Numbered from the stretch's first letter, positions 1 through 43,890 are shown. The stretch is DNA of 64,000 bases from Maea johnstoni (GCA_963942565.1 OZ012693.1:1371673-1435672), one strand, 5' to 3'. Made by a program: numbers and translations. The notes: generated from the sequence alone by a model not told the origin.

Positions 1-31681
<31,681 letters not shown>

Positions 31682-31686
31682 CTGAA

Positions 31687-31836
31687 AACAACAACAACAA
31701 AAACATTATTATGATTATTATAAATATTCTTATTACTATTCTTATTCTTCTTCTTATTATTATTATTACTATTCTTAATATTCTTATTATGATTATCATT
31801 ATTATTATTATTACTACTATTATCATTGTCATTATG

Positions 31837-31868
<32 letters not shown>

Positions 31869-31918
31869 CATTATTATTATTATTATTATTATCATTATTA
31901 TCATTATTATCATTATTA

Positions 31919-31964
<46 letters not shown>

Positions 31965-31980
31965 CATCCTCATCATTATT
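31687..31980. repeat. ATT microsatellite abutting the WW exon acceptor
   Basis: About 95 ATT/CTT/ATC units, starting 6 bases from the acceptor. On the coding strand it reads AAT/AAC. Confidence 0.92.
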
Positions 31981-32061
31981 ATCAATTCCAAAACTTTTTG
32001 AATTCATAGTTGTATTTAATTCCTAATATGCAGGAGCCATTCTGCCTTGTCTATCTTTTGT

Positions 32062-35000
32062 TAGGATAGTGGGGCGGATAAATCAAGATTTTGGCAAAAT
32101 CGTGCACTTTGGGGTACAAGCATGAAACTTGGTAAAATTATGGTTTAAGGAATGCTTAGAAAAATTGGAAGGGGACACAGGCTGTAGGTCACCCCTATGA
32201 CCTATTTTTGGGCCATTTTAGGTCAAAAACGGACATTTTTGGTGATCATACATATGAGACACTTTCAATAAACTGAGTAGAAGCATGAAACGTGGTACAA
32301 TTATGGTTTAAGGAATGCTTATAAACATTGGATGGGGACACAGGCTGTAGGTCATCCCTATGACCTATTTTTGGACCGTTTTAGGCCAAAAAAGGACATT
32401 TTTGGTGATTTTGCAGATAAATACTGTCATGGATCTTGGTAAAGCATGAAACCTGGTACAATTATGGTTTAAGGATTGCTTATGAAAATAGGAAGGGGAC
32501 ACACGTAGTAGGTCACTGCTCTGACCTATTTTGGGGCCATTTTAAGCCAAAATTGGTCAAAAACGGACAATTTTGGGGGATTTTGCAAATTAAACATCCT
32601 TTGATTTCAGGTTGAAGCATGAAACTTTGTTCCATAATGGTTTGGGGAATTACTATAAAAATTGGAAGGGGACACAGGCTATAGGTCACCCCTATGACCT
32701 ATTTTTGGGTAATTTTAAGCCATATTAATAAGATATAAACTGACATTTTTTTTGTGATTTTGCAAATAAAAACATTCATTGACTTGTGGGATGCATCAAA
32801 TTTACAACATACATTTCCTTATGGATATGAATACATTTAAAGCGATATTATGTATGTCATATGTAACCTAAACATCACATTTTGGGGGTTAAATGAGGCA
32901 AAAATTTCTAAAAGCTAGCACTTCTTGTAGGAATTATATAGATTGAGTTAAAGAATAGTCTAAAAGATAAAACTTTGAATGTGAATACTCAGTTAGGTAT
33001 TTGTTTCTTTAAATGATTGAAAAATAGCTCCTGACTGCCTATTTTAGTCATCATTCTACATTATATTTGAGAAATGTACAATCTTGACATTTCCATATTA
33101 CAAGTTTTGACTATGACTGACAGAATAATGCTACAATGCAGTAACAGAAAAGAGCTCTCCCATGTTTGATGAGTTGAGGGTAAAACATGGAAAATGTTTT
33201 CAGAAAGGAGAGGGATGGGAGTTGTGCTTTGGATTAATTCTTTAGGCTTGTATACTATTCACAACTTTGCCTGATGGAGTGTCTAATTTTCTACCATTTC
33301 ACTGCTTTAAAACTGGAATTTTCAGAGTAAGAATGCATGATTTTAGCATTTTACCTTTTACTCTTCAGAACAGTGTCTTCACATTCACAAAGAACAGTGC
33401 AATTGAGATCAGTTTTGTAACATTTGCACTGGCCCTTGCATGCTTTTCTACACTTACAGTAAATGAGTTCATAACACATTTCCTGAGCCTGTGCCAGATT
33501 TGTCCAAAAAGATTTTCCATATCTTTGCAGGACTTGGGAGCTCTGGGTCCTCTGTGTTTGTTGCCCCTAAATATGTCCTCCCTGATAGGCAGCACCTAGA
33601 GAATATGTTGCAAAAGGGCTGACTATGATGGGAGAATGCTGTGTTGCAGATTTGACCCTACAAAATTCATGCCTTGATGATTTCTGGGTGCTGTTTTCTC
33701 AGAAGTCACCGAGACATTTTTGTCACTAGGTGATGCTTCAGATAAAGTGTCTGAGAATGCATTGATAGTGATTGAAATGTTTGTGGTGCTGATATATGAC
33801 AGAACATGAGTTTTGTAGGGTCAATTCTGCAACACAGCACCTTTTCTCCTGGAAATCTTGTTGTTTAGAGAGCATTCTCCCACTGCAGTCAGCCCTTGTG
33901 CAACAGATTCTAGGTGCAGCCTATCAGGGAGGACATATTTGGGGGCAAGCAACACAGCGGGACCCAAAGCTCCCAAGTCCTGCAAAGTGAGGCTGGATAA
34001 AAAAAAACTTTCGATATGGGAAACATTTTTGGACAAATCTGGCATGAATTACAAACTCATTCACTGCAAGCGAGAAAAGCATGCAAGTGCTAGTGTAAAT
34101 GTTATAAAGATAGTCTCAATTGTGCACACAGGTCTTTTTGAATGTGGATGAAACAGTTCTCAAGAGTAAAACGGTAACATGCTAAAATCATGCATTCTTA
34201 CTCTGAAAATTCCAGTTTTAAAAGCACTGAAATGATAGAAAATTAGACCCTCTATCAAGCAAAGTTGTAAATAATGCACAAGCCTCATCTTATGTAATTA
34301 GTAAGGTATTCTGAACATAGCTCCATCCAACCCCTCTCTTTTTTCAAATAATTTCTCATGTTTCACCCAGGGTCTTAGCCAGGATTTCAAAAATGCCTGT
34401 CCAAAACAGCAATTTCAAAATATTTGCCCATCCAGATTAAGCTACTTATCTACTTCAAATCCTTATAACAGCTACATTTAATAGCCTAGTGTGTCAATAA
34501 GGGCAATTTACACTTCAGCTATGTCCTAGATAATGGTTTGTTAGGAAAATATTTGGTTATTACACCCCAAAATCAAAATTGAAAAATCATCATAGGAAAA
34601 TTTGCCTGTCCAAACACCTGAGCTTTTCAGGAAACTACCTGTCCAAAAGACAGGTAGGACGGGTCCTGGCTAAGTCCCTGGTTTCACCCTCAACTCATCA
34701 ACCATGGAAGAGAACTTTTCTATTACTGCATTGTAGCATTATTCTCTCATTCATAGTCAAAACTTGTAATGTGGAAATGTCAAGATTGTACATTTCTCAA
34801 ATTTAATGTCAAATGATGACTAAAATAGGCAGTCAGGGGCTTTTAATCAATCATTTAAAGAAACAAATACTTAACTGAGTACTCACATTCAAGGTTTTAT
34901 TTTAAGTCTATTATTTAACTCAATCTATGTAATTCCTACAAGAAGTGCTAGCTTTTGGAATTTTTTGCCTCATTTAACCCCCAAAATGTGATGTTTAGGT

Positions 35001-35795
35001 TCTATATGACATAAATAATATCACTTTAAATGTAATAATATCCATAAGGAAATGTATGTTGCAAATTTGATGCATCCCACAAGTCAATGTATGTTTTTAT
35101 TTGCAAAATCACAAAAAAATGTCAGATTATATCTGATCTATATGGCTTAAAATGCCCCAAAAATAGGTCATAGGGGTGACCTACAGCCTGTGTCCCCTTC
35201 CAATTTTTATAGGAATTCCCTTAACCATAATTGTACAAAGTTTCATGCTTCAACCTGAAATTAAAGGATGTTTTATTAGCAAAATCCCCCCAAATTGTCC
35301 GTTTTTGACCAGTTTTGGCTGAAAATGGCCCCAAAATAGGTCAGAGCAGTGACCTAAAACGTGTGTGTCCTTCCTATTTCCATAAACAATCCTTAACCCA
35401 TAATTGTACCAAGTTTCATGCTTCTACCAAGATCCATGAAAGTATTTATCTGCAAAATCACCAAAAATGTCATTTTTTGGCTTAAAACAGCCCAAAAACA
35501 GGTCATAAGGATGACCTACAGCCTGTGTCCCCATCCAATGTTTATAAGCATTCCTTAAACCATAATTATACCAAGTTTCATGCTTCTACTCAGTTTAATG
35601 AAAGTGTCTCATATGTAAAATCACCAAAAATGTCCATTTTTGACCTAAAATGGCCCAAAAATAGGTCATAGGGGTGACCTACAGCCTGTGTCCCCTTCCA
35701 ATTTTAATCAGCATTCCTTAAACTATAATTGTACCAAGTTTCATGCTTGTACCCCAAAGTGCACAATTTTTTCCTTAACCGCCCTACTAGGATGG
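32062..35795. mobile_element. 3.7-kb foldback element with 1.6-kb arms
   Basis: Left arm (about 32062-33670) and right arm (about 33801-35795, including a 313-bp MITE) are inverted copies with about 130 bases of loop. Outer ends: AGTGGGGCGG and CCGCCCTACT. Each arm carries four or so degenerate ~150-bp units around GACCTACAGCCTGTGTCCCC and CCAAGTTTCATGCTT. No convincing protein. This is either a Foldback-type element or two copies of one element inserted head to head. Confidence 0.88.
34368..34680. mobile_element. hAT-type MITE (family A), complete
   Basis: 313 bp with terminal inverted repeats CAGGGTCTTAGCCAGGA / TCCTGGCTAAGTCCCTG. Perfect 8-bp target duplication GTTTCACC on both sides. It sits in the right arm of the foldback element; the left arm has the uninterrupted site. 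Confidence 0.93.
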
Positions 35796-36063
35796 CAGCC
35801 ATTGTAACAAAGCCACCGGGTGGGGCTGTAAACAAGGCTTGCTTGATATTAACAAGTATGAGTTTCATTCCATCATACAAACATAAATATTCACTTCTCT
35901 GATGAACAGGTGAAATTTGATTCAGTTTCTATTTTCAATAGCCTGTCAGTTCATCTTTTAACTCTTGATGTTTTTAAAAATTAATCTAAAATTGGTTCAG
36001 TTTGCCAGAATTAGATGTGTAATGCAGATAATGACAACATCATTCATGTTATATAGCACAATC

Positions 36064-36089
36064 CCTACATGATGGGGGGGGGGGGGTAG
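36064..36089. repeat. Poly-G tract
   Basis: A run of about 16 G within GGGGGGTAGAGG. A second G run of about 17 lies at 36571-36587. Confidence 0.85.
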
Positions 36090-36997
36090 AGGCAAGGGCA
36101 GGTAATGATAATAATAATTAAGAATAATTTATATTTGATATAGCGCCCTTTCCACATATAATGTTCAAAAGCGCTATAATAACAACAGGATATTTCTGGA
36201 GGTGGACTTGGGATCTGGAATTCTGTTTGTGAACAGATCAAATCATACAATATATCAATAAGCCTGTCATATATACTGCACAAATTGAAAGATTAAAATC
36301 TTAGGTGGGCAAATTCAATTCTTTTCTGTGAAAGTTCTTTCTACTGAACTCAGGAAAGCTCAAGATAGCAAACTAATATATTTGGAAATATCTTACTGAA
36401 AGATGGCATGTCAACCCTACTTGATTATCCAAACCCTATTCAAATACCTTTTCAAGTATAACAGTTTTTACTCTAATAAATCATATTCAATCTGTCAGAC
36501 TCTGTGCCTATTTAAGATGGAAAAGGGTTAATGTCAACTAGAGTTGAGTTTTGTAATATTACAGTCTAGGGAGGGGGGGGGGGGGGGTCAGATATAGACT
36601 TGCTACAAGTCTTTCTTTAAACTCACTGATCTAACCAGAGTTGATTTCACTCCAGGTTTAGTTCTGAAATAATCCTCAAGGGGGACACACACTTGAGCTG
36701 TCATCAGTAACACCGAGTTTCTAACTGGAACTCATGAAAACTGTGCTGACATCTATAGTTTGAGAGAGACATCAAACCTACTTAACACTCAGTATATATA
36801 GTGGTGGGGGCATTATACCTAACTCAGCCTGTCAGAATCAGGCTAGGTCAGATATAGAAGAAAATGGTTTATCAAATAAGGGGCGAGCTACTGATTTCTT
36901 CTGAGGGCTAGGCCAATAAAATAGGGTCCTTAAAGTTGACATGAACTCATATATCATCTGGCCCTCTAGTCTAAAGTGCTCTGACCTCTGAACTTCA

Positions 36998-37226
36998 ATA
37001 ACCCATTAATGCTTAAGAGTTCCTCAGGCATTGTCGTCTGGATCTATGATACTTTTTAAAATATCTTTGGAATGGGCATTGATTTTACAAAATATTTGAA
37101 GGAGAGTTGTTGGTAAGTTTCTGATTAACATTTCTCTATCAAATATTTTCTTAACAATGCTTATGCCTGCAAGATCGGATCAAAAATGTCAGGCTACTTT
37201 TGGCCGCTGTGAGCATCAATTGGTTA
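36998..37226. mobile_element. TTAA MITE family 2
   Basis: Full length. Ends ATAACCCATTAATGCTTAAG and GTGAGCATCAATTGGTTAA. Confidence 0.83.
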
Positions 37227-38039
37227 ATGCTGCCACTGTGACTGATAAGTGGTGCTCTGACCCACTACCCCTTGTAACTCCTATAAGCAGGTAAAAAGAG
37301 CAGGAGAACCGATTGCAGAACTTGGCTCAAATTCTTTTGGAAAGGTAATGTCAGTTGTCTGAGGAAAAATGAGTCACAATCTTTTTACGTCCAGGCCTGT
37401 TTTTTATTCAAATTGTAAGGGTGAATATGATCCGTATAAAATAGAACAATCTAATTTTTTAAAAGTTAATCATTTCTTTCATCTTCTGAGCTGTCAATAT
37501 TACTTTGTTATTTCTAACTCCATCAAGTCATAGACATTTGCAGAGGAAAATTAAGAAACAATGACAACAAATAACAATTTGAACAGTGATTTTTTATTGA
37601 AAATAAACATTCAATGATTCAATGGTTGATTTAAACAATACCTTTTAAAACCATCCTTCAAATAACAATGATTTAAATTCTAAGTTGTAAGACTATGTGT
37701 GAACTGTAGATTGGTATGGTTACACTCACTCACAATTATAATAATATGCAAATAATACCTTATTAGATTCAGGGATTTTTCCTCTGAAGAAAATTTGTGT
37801 GATGGAAAAAATACATCCACAACTTTCACTCAAATATTTTCATACATTTTATTTCAATCATCAGGAGGTGACTTAGGTTACCAGGTCACCTTGTGTGAGA
37901 ATGAATGGAATGATAAGGGGGCTATAAAAGTCACATAATGTATTTTAAATGGACAATATATCTTTTTGAAGAAATCAGGACTTATGTTGCAGGAAAAAAT
38001 CTATCTATACTGTATTTCAGAATTATACATCCAAACTTT

Positions 38040-38243
38040 TTAACTTATCTGATATTGAGGCTTCTTTCATCCAAAGCACAAGGATGCAGTTTTATGAAAA
38101 CCATTCAAACCATGTTTTGTTGGTATTCATTGGAAAGCTCTCACTGAGTACTCTCAGATGAGTACCCATGTGACAGGGTTTCAGTAATTTTTCAGGTGTT
38201 TGCATCATTTTGTTTTGGCCAAATTAGCCAGCAGCAGCATAAG
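38040..38243 (+). mobile_element. TTAA MITE family 1
   Basis: The right end runs into a CT microsatellite and has lost its TTAA. Confidence 0.78.
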
Positions 38244-38244
38244 T

Positions 38245-38311
38245 CACTCTCTCTCTCTGTCTCTCTCTGTCTCTGTCTCTCTCTCTCTCTGTCTCTCTCT
38301 GTCTCTCTCTG

Positions 38312-38406
<95 letters not shown>
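38245..38406. repeat. CT microsatellite
   Basis: About 80 CT units with GT interruptions in the first third, replacing the end of a family-1 MITE. Confidence 0.95.
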
Positions 38407-38409
<3 letters not shown>

Positions 38410-39061
38410 TTTGGCTGGTGATTCATTTCAAGGTATGTGGTTGTTTTCAATTGTTTGATTGCAGGATTTTTCACTGTTCCTTCTATACTGCCAGGTAGGC
38501 CTTATGTTTAACTTTAAGGGTCGTTATCGCATATATAGTGGCCAGTGGGTCCGTCCTTAGTGTTACCTTTCTACCAGACACTGATATACCTGTTATAAAT
38601 CAGATAGGTAAATCACAGGTGAGGGTTTGGTGGACATCAGTGTCAATACCAACCCACGCAATGTCTACAGGAGGGGCTCAATGTTCATCTAGGTAAAGAA
38701 CACAGGCGTATTGTGGGATACAAGCTGTGAAATACGATATGTATGCTCAGATAAATTAACCATCAGTCATATGCTATAATACACAAAAGAATGAAATAGG
38801 AATAAGGATGTTTAAGGACATGTTTCTGGTGAAGCTTTGATTGCTCACTTAAAATGTGTTCCAACATATTCCATTAAAAATGTCTAGAGACCAATACAGT
38901 CATGCAAGCACAGCAATACCTTATTACATTAATCAATTAAAGAAATGCTTAATCAAGATTCTGTTCTCTTGGGTGAATTCAAGGATTGGCAGGCTGGTAA
39001 AAACTGGCATCAATATGTCCAACATGACTTGTAAGTCGATACTTGAAAAGATGTTAGTCAC

Positions 39062-39087
39062 TCCCCCCCCCCCCCCCCCCCCCCCCC
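39062..39087. repeat. Poly-C tract
   Basis: About 24 consecutive C. Confidence 0.9.
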
Positions 39088-39249
39088 TATTCTAGAGGCC
39101 TGGTTCATACAAATGCAAGATGAAAGAGACTTTGCTCCCTATAGTTACAAAATGTGACCCTTAAAGATCTCAGTTTAAGCTTTAAACCCTCCTAACTTCC
39201 TGGAGTGACGTGAATATCATCTGTAACTGCTCATGGTGCATTTAACCCT

Positions 39250-39428
39250 TTAACCCTTCCAATGCTAGGGCTACTTTTGATAGAAACACAAGGACGCAAA
39301 CATTTTTGAAAAGCATCTAAACCCAATCATGTTGGTATTCATTGGATAGCTCTTGACGGATACTCTCATGTGAGTACCCATATGCCAGGGTTTAAGTCAC
39401 TTTTTAGGATTTTTGCATTATTTTGTAT
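39250..39428 (+). mobile_element. TTAA MITE family 1, truncated
   Basis: Left end intact after a duplicated AACCCTTT; right end missing. Confidence 0.78.
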
Positions 39429-39527
39429 TGACCATAATATTTAAAAACAAAATTATACTAGATATATTCAAATAGGATTGTTTTACTGAAAACAATACAT
39501 ATTTCTATTCCTATTGCATCTTTTCAT

Positions 39528-39751
39528 TCACCCATTCTTGCCTGGAGAATTCTGTAGGTATCGTCTGTACCTATGATGCTTTTGAAAATAACTCTAAATT
39601 GGGTATAGGTTCACAAAATATTTGATGGTGAGATGTCTGTTTAGTTCTGATCAACGTATCTCATTCAAAAATATCCAGAAAACGCTCTAGACAAAGATAT
39701 GTCAATGAAATATGTCAGGAATTTTGGGTGCTACAGGTATGAGTGGATTAA
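39528..39751. mobile_element. TTAA MITE family 2
   Basis: Diverged but full length; ends GGTATGAGTGGATTAA. Confidence 0.7.
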
Positions 39752-39786
39752 CCTGCATTTATCAATCACTACCTGATTACTGGGTA

Positions 39787-40000
39787 TTAACCCTTTCAAT
39801 GCTGAGACTACTTTTGTCTAAGGCCCAAGAACTCAAAAATCTTTGAAAATTATCTAAACCCTATCATCTTGGTAATTATTGGAAAGCTCTCATCGAGTAC
39901 TCTCAGATGAGTACCCATTTGCCAGGGTTTCGTTCATTTTTCAGCTTTTTTCACATTATCTTGAATTGATCAAATTAGCCACCAGCAGCATAAAGGTCAA
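39787..40000 (+). mobile_element. TTAA MITE family 1
   Basis: Full length; right TTAA altered to TCAA. Confidence 0.83.
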
Positions 40001-40554
40001 GGTGTCTAATAATAGTGTTCACTATATGATTAACCTAGGAATACCAAAATAAAATAGAATCAGAGGTCAAGGTAATGCCAGATGGCTTTCCTTATTTACA
40101 CACACTATATATCCACCTCACCTTTAGACTAGGTGGACCCTCATAAGAAAAACTTCCCATTTGAGCTGACCATGTTGTCTGCAGAAATCTTGATAACTAT
40201 AAGGCATATTCAGAAAAACATTCAACTGAAAATTCTTGTTATTTAGGTTTCACAATCCCTCTACATTTTAAAGTGTGTTTTTTCAATAACAACTGTAATT
40301 GATCACTTGTATTTGAGGTTGTCAGACAGTTAGTGCACATGTTTAATATTTTCCACAACTGCAGATAGGATTTATGGCTGTAGCCCATAAGGATCAAAAA
40401 CACCTAGATAATTTTGGTAGATTCTTTGTGACCAGAGTTTTTCCTAGAAAATATTTGAGCAGAATCAATATCACAATTCTCTGCTTGATTTCAAGGTAAT
40501 TTTCAAAAGTAAAGCAGGTCCTGACGACACAAGTCATGGAAAGAGTTGCGTGTT

Positions 40555-42474
40555 CTAAGGGTATTTGAGGAGATGCCATCGCGTGAGCTGACTGCGGGAC
40601 TGCCGCGCCTCTCTCCAGTGAACCCTCTCCTCCTCGCTGCTACTGTTCTTACCCAGAGCGCACCAGCCAATCAGCTCCTTCCGTTTCATCGCCTTACGGT
40701 GAAACACCGTCACCATCAACGTCAACATGCTCAGGTTGAACTTGGTAATTTTGAACGAGAAGTTCTCCTTAAAGATGGGGTTGACTTGCCCTTGCCGGAC
40801 GGTCGTGCGCCGGGTCTCGAGTTCGGTTTCGTTAGGACCTACGATGCTTAGTTTGATGTAGGTGTCCGGTGCTCTGGTCATGCTAATACTCCTGAAGTTG
40901 CTACCTTTGATTATCTGTACGTTGAGTTCCTTCGAGTTTTCCTCGTACGATAATCCTAGGAGAAGCTCGGGAGGACCTGACTGCATTGATTCCAGCTCTG
41001 TTGATGATCCTGCACTGGAGACGCTTTCCGTATCGCTGAAACTCACATCGGAGCTCGGACGAATCAAACTGATCCATCTTGTCATGAGACGATCACTTAG
41101 ACCCACTTCCCCGAAGCTAAAAATAGCCTCCCCAAGTAATCGTTTGTTCATTTTACCTAATATATCAAATAATCGGAATCGAACACCCATACCATGCATA
41201 TGATCAGGCTGTACTTTACGGAAAGTGAATATAGTATTGAAGTCACAATCGTTGATCGGTTTCACCTCAGTTTTATACTGTGGTTTTCTCGCAGGCATCA
41301 GACAAAGCCTTATTTGGACATTTTCGGCTGCACCTCCGAGATTTCTCGATGGCACGTCTTCGAGACTGATAATTGTTACCTCCACAACTGCTTCCTCGGA
41401 GTCATACTGAAAACTGACCTGCAGACTCCCTACAGAACTCACTACTTTTTCCTCCAAATTTTCTCCGAAATCACCTCCTGTTGTGATCACCTCTTCCTCC
41501 TGTTGGTATTTGCCTTTCTCTGCAAGAACCAGCTCATCAAATAAACTCATATCCTCTTCGTAATCCACAGAGGGCTGGTTGAAGAGACCGGCCACTTTCT
41601 CCGGCACCGGTAGATCTGCGGGTAGCTGCTCCAGAACGCTGGCTCCTGATTGGTTGAACAGATCTGCGACCTTGCCGCCGACATCGGACACACCCGAGGG
41701 GAGCTGGTCCAGAACGCTGGATGCTGATTGGCTGATCATGCTAGCCATTTTTTCCGAAGCACTGGTGGGCTCTGCAGGTTTTGGATCTGCAGGTTTTGGG
41801 TCTGCAGGTTTGGGATCGATAGATTCTGTCTCTGTCACTGCTACAGGAACAGTTTCTTCAGGTTTTTGATCTGATTGCTCAAGCTCAGTATCCTTTTCTA
41901 GAGCCACATTATCGTAGATATAAAGATCAGAGTTTTTCTCCTGTGTGGAATCACTGTCACCTTTCTCCCCCTTTATAGAATCATTATCACCATCTTTACT
42001 TATCAAGTCCTCTTTCTTAGTCCCATTTTTCTTCTTTTTACCATTTTTGCCATTTTTTCCATTTTTCTTCTTCCTGGGGAGAGGAGTTGGATCGGAATCC
42101 TGTGGTGTGCTCTCGACCAATGGCTGCTCTTGCTCAGGTGCCTCCAGCGCCCCCTGTGTTTTCGAATTCTGCGGTTGGCTATCGACCATTGGAGTGAGTT
42201 CTCTATCTTTGCCTTTTCCTCTGGACGTGACCCAGGCCGACACTAGGCCCTTCACACGCTTATTCACCTTCTCCTCACCATTCACCGGCATGTTCGCTGT
42301 TCCTTCAGTTGACATCGCCTGGTATGAAGTCTCCTCCTTCATGACACGCTGCTCCTCTAGGGGGCGCTCCACGTCATCGATGTTCTCGTAGGCTGGGTTC
42401 TCCATATTTGAGGGTTTTTTGACGGGGAAGCCCAGCCAGCCACAGCAGGCTGCTATGTAATCCTGAAGGCACAT
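40555..42474 (-). CDS. Synaptotagmin-14/16-like protein, single exon
   Basis: An uninterrupted 639-codon frame. An in-frame stop lies 51 bases before the ATG, and the start context is good (ATCACCATG). Domains: Cys-rich N-terminus (residues 1-15, MCLQDYIAACCGWLG) with no membrane span; a Lys/Gly/Asn-rich stretch (about 133-155); DPKPA repeats; an amphipathic repeat (240-305); C2A (about 348-472, GSLQVSFQYDSEE); C2B (500-639, PELLLGLSYEENSKELNVQI, MKRKELIGW, SSEEERVHW, RWHLLKYP). The C2B features match vertebrate SYT14/SYT16 (MKRKEMIGW, SGEEELNHW, CRWH). The Asp residues that bind calcium in other synaptotagmins are absent from the loops, as in SYT14/16, so it is probably a calcium-independent trafficking protein. 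Palmitoylation of Cys2/10/11 could replace the missing membrane span (inference). Lack of introns suggests a retrocopy. Confidence 0.9.
   Translation of the reverse strand: MCLQDYIAACCGWLGFPVKKPSNMENPAYENIDDVERPLEEQRVMKEETSYQAMSTEGTANMPVNGEEKVNKRVKGLVSAWVTSRGKGKDRELTPMVDSQPQNSKTQGALEAPEQEQPLVESTPQDSDPTPLPRKKKNGKNGKNGKKKKNGTKKEDLISKDGDNDSIKGEKGDSDSTQEKNSDLYIYDNVALEKDTELEQSDQKPEETVPVAVTETESIDPKPADPKPADPKPAEPTSASEKMASMISQSASSVLDQLPSGVSDVGGKVADLFNQSGASVLEQLPADLPVPEKVAGLFNQPSVDYEEDMSLFDELVLAEKGKYQQEEEVITTGGDFGENLEEKVVSSVGSLQVSFQYDSEEAVVEVTIISLEDVPSRNLGGAAENVQIRLCLMPARKPQYKTEVKPINDCDFNTIFTFRKVQPDHMHGMGVRFRLFDILGKMNKRLLGEAIFSFGEVGLSDRLMTRWISLIRPSSDVSFSDTESVSSAGSSTELESMQSGPPELLLGLSYEENSKELNVQIIKGSNFRSISMTRAPDTYIKLSIVGPNETELETRRTTVRQGQVNPIFKENFSFKITKFNLSMLTLMVTVFHRKAMKRKELIGWCALGKNSSSEEERVHWREARQSRSQLTRWHLLKYP
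41560..41757 (-). repeat. Internal amphipathic repeat in the SYT-like gene
   Basis: Two full and one partial unit of about 25-30 residues: KMASMISQSASSVLDQLP, KVADLFNQSGASVLEQLP, KVAGLFNQPS. They lie just before C2A and look like tandemly duplicated amphipathic helices. Confidence 0.75.
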
Positions 42475-42719
42475 GGTGATCTCGGCGGAGGCTGTCAGTG
42501 GGGTTGATAATCACTGCATACAGCCGAGAGGCGATACCCTCCTCCTCTTCCTCAACCTCTTTCTCCTCCTAATCGTTAGAGTCCAGTGCCGCACCCTAAA
42601 ATATGGCTCCTCACGGCTTCTGTGTCAACACCTTTACTGCGACGGCAGCAGCTAGGATCGTCGAGTTCTAGGTCCATCACATATCATTGCACTATCTCCT
42701 TACAGTGTCGTGAAGGTGA

Positions 42720-42765
42720 GGCGGGTGTAATTTATCCCCCTAACGTATGTATATATATAAGACAG
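42720..42765 (-). promoter_or_regulatory. Possible TATA promoter of the SYT-like gene
   Basis: On the minus strand a TTATATATATAC box (about 42750-42762) lies about 280 bases before the start codon, in the right orientation. A start site near 42725 would give a 250-base 5-prime leader. It could also be a short TA microsatellite. Confidence 0.3.
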
Positions 42766-42857
42766 AGCCAGCGATTGATGGGAGAGATAGTCAAGTGGAT
42801 CTTCTAGATGTATTAACCCACACACACCCAAAGTGACCTGAATAGTTTAGTTAACTC

Positions 42858-43093
42858 TCATTTGCCCATTCATGTATGTAGCTCCTCAAGAAATCCTGAA
42901 TTATTGAGTAATACATATCTCGTAGGACTTTCATGAAAAATACTTAAAGGATAAAAGTTGATCAAAACTCAATGTGCAATCTTTCTGTCAATATTTTTGA
43001 AATAAATGCTCAATTCCAGAATTATTTCAGTGTTATCAGAAGTATCATGAACCCAGAGTAGACTTTCCAAGGTCTCCAGGCATGAATGTTATA
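42858..43093. mobile_element. TTAA MITE family 2, decayed
   Basis: Between the SYT-like gene and 43.1 kb: GCCCATTCATGTATGTAGCT to TCTCCAGGCATGAATG. Confidence 0.55.
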
Positions 43094-43469
43094 AAAGACC
43101 AGCTCCCTTAAGAGACCACCTGCCGATATAGAAAGCCCAGTCGCTTGATTTCTCTAGGTGAAAACATTTCGCCAATTGGCATAGACTGCAAGCATATAAA
43201 CACCATGTATGTTGCTTGTGTCTTTTAAAACAGTTTTGATTATATGAAAATATTTTTTAAAACCAAGAATTAGGGTTTCCTTTACAGGTACCAAGATTTA
43301 TTTGGAACCTGAATGTACAGTATCAGAAAATCAGCATTTTACCCCTAAAATGCTTCTACCAGCCCAGCCAAGGGAGCGCATGCAGAACCCATGAAAATCA
43401 ACTCCCCCCCTAATCCATCCCTTAGATGTCTCCCTCAAACACTCTGTCTGGGATAGAACAATTTAAACT

Positions 43470-43680
43470 TTAACCTTTACATGCCTGTGGAGCCCCAAAG
43501 AAGCCTTCAACGACTTTTTAGGCGATATCAATTAGAAAAGATGAAGAGGAAAAGTTACAACCTAACAAGCAGCTCTCCTCAATTGTTTTGTAAGTCCATG
43601 ATTTATCACCAAGTTATTACCTAAGGTATTATGGTACAGATGTCACTGTCTGATAGGAGGTTTAAGCATGAATATGTTAA
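43470..43680. mobile_element. TTAA MITE family 2
   Basis: TTAA at both ends; the middle keeps AACAAGCAGCTCTCCTCAA. Confidence 0.65.
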
Positions 43681-43825
43681 GCACCAGCAACAACTCATAT
43701 TACATCTACAGGTCAAATTCTACACAGTCAGATAATAGGTCACTTGCCAAGTCGATGACAGTTGACAAACACTATCTACCTGTGGGATTACTTTCACTGT
43801 GAAATAATACTGACGCATGAAGGCC

Positions 43826-43890
43826 TTAACACTTCCAATGTTGAGGCTACTTTTGTCCTTTGTTCAAGCACAGGAACGCAAAGATTTTAT
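43826..43890 (+). mobile_element. TTAA MITE family 1, left fragment
   Basis: Only the first ~65 bases. Part of a local duplication whose other copy is the start of 44144-44350. Confidence 0.65.

Noticed and set aside
33365-34151. Two similar open frames (76 and 97 residues) in opposite orientation
   Set aside because: They are the two arms of the foldback. The shared peptide (RAPKSCK) follows from DNA identity, no known domain is visible, and the frames are not maintained at the same length.
36410-36450. Possible exon end reading NRVWII plus a donor, in phase with the WW exon
   Set aside because: No Leu-Pro-x-Gly-Trp precedes it, there is no acceptor, and the sequence is AT-rich; chance is the better explanation.
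40862-42391. Plus-strand frames over the SYT-like gene (up to 148 residues)
   Set aside because: Antisense shadows; the 148-residue one is the complement of the Lys-rich stretch and has no start context or homology.
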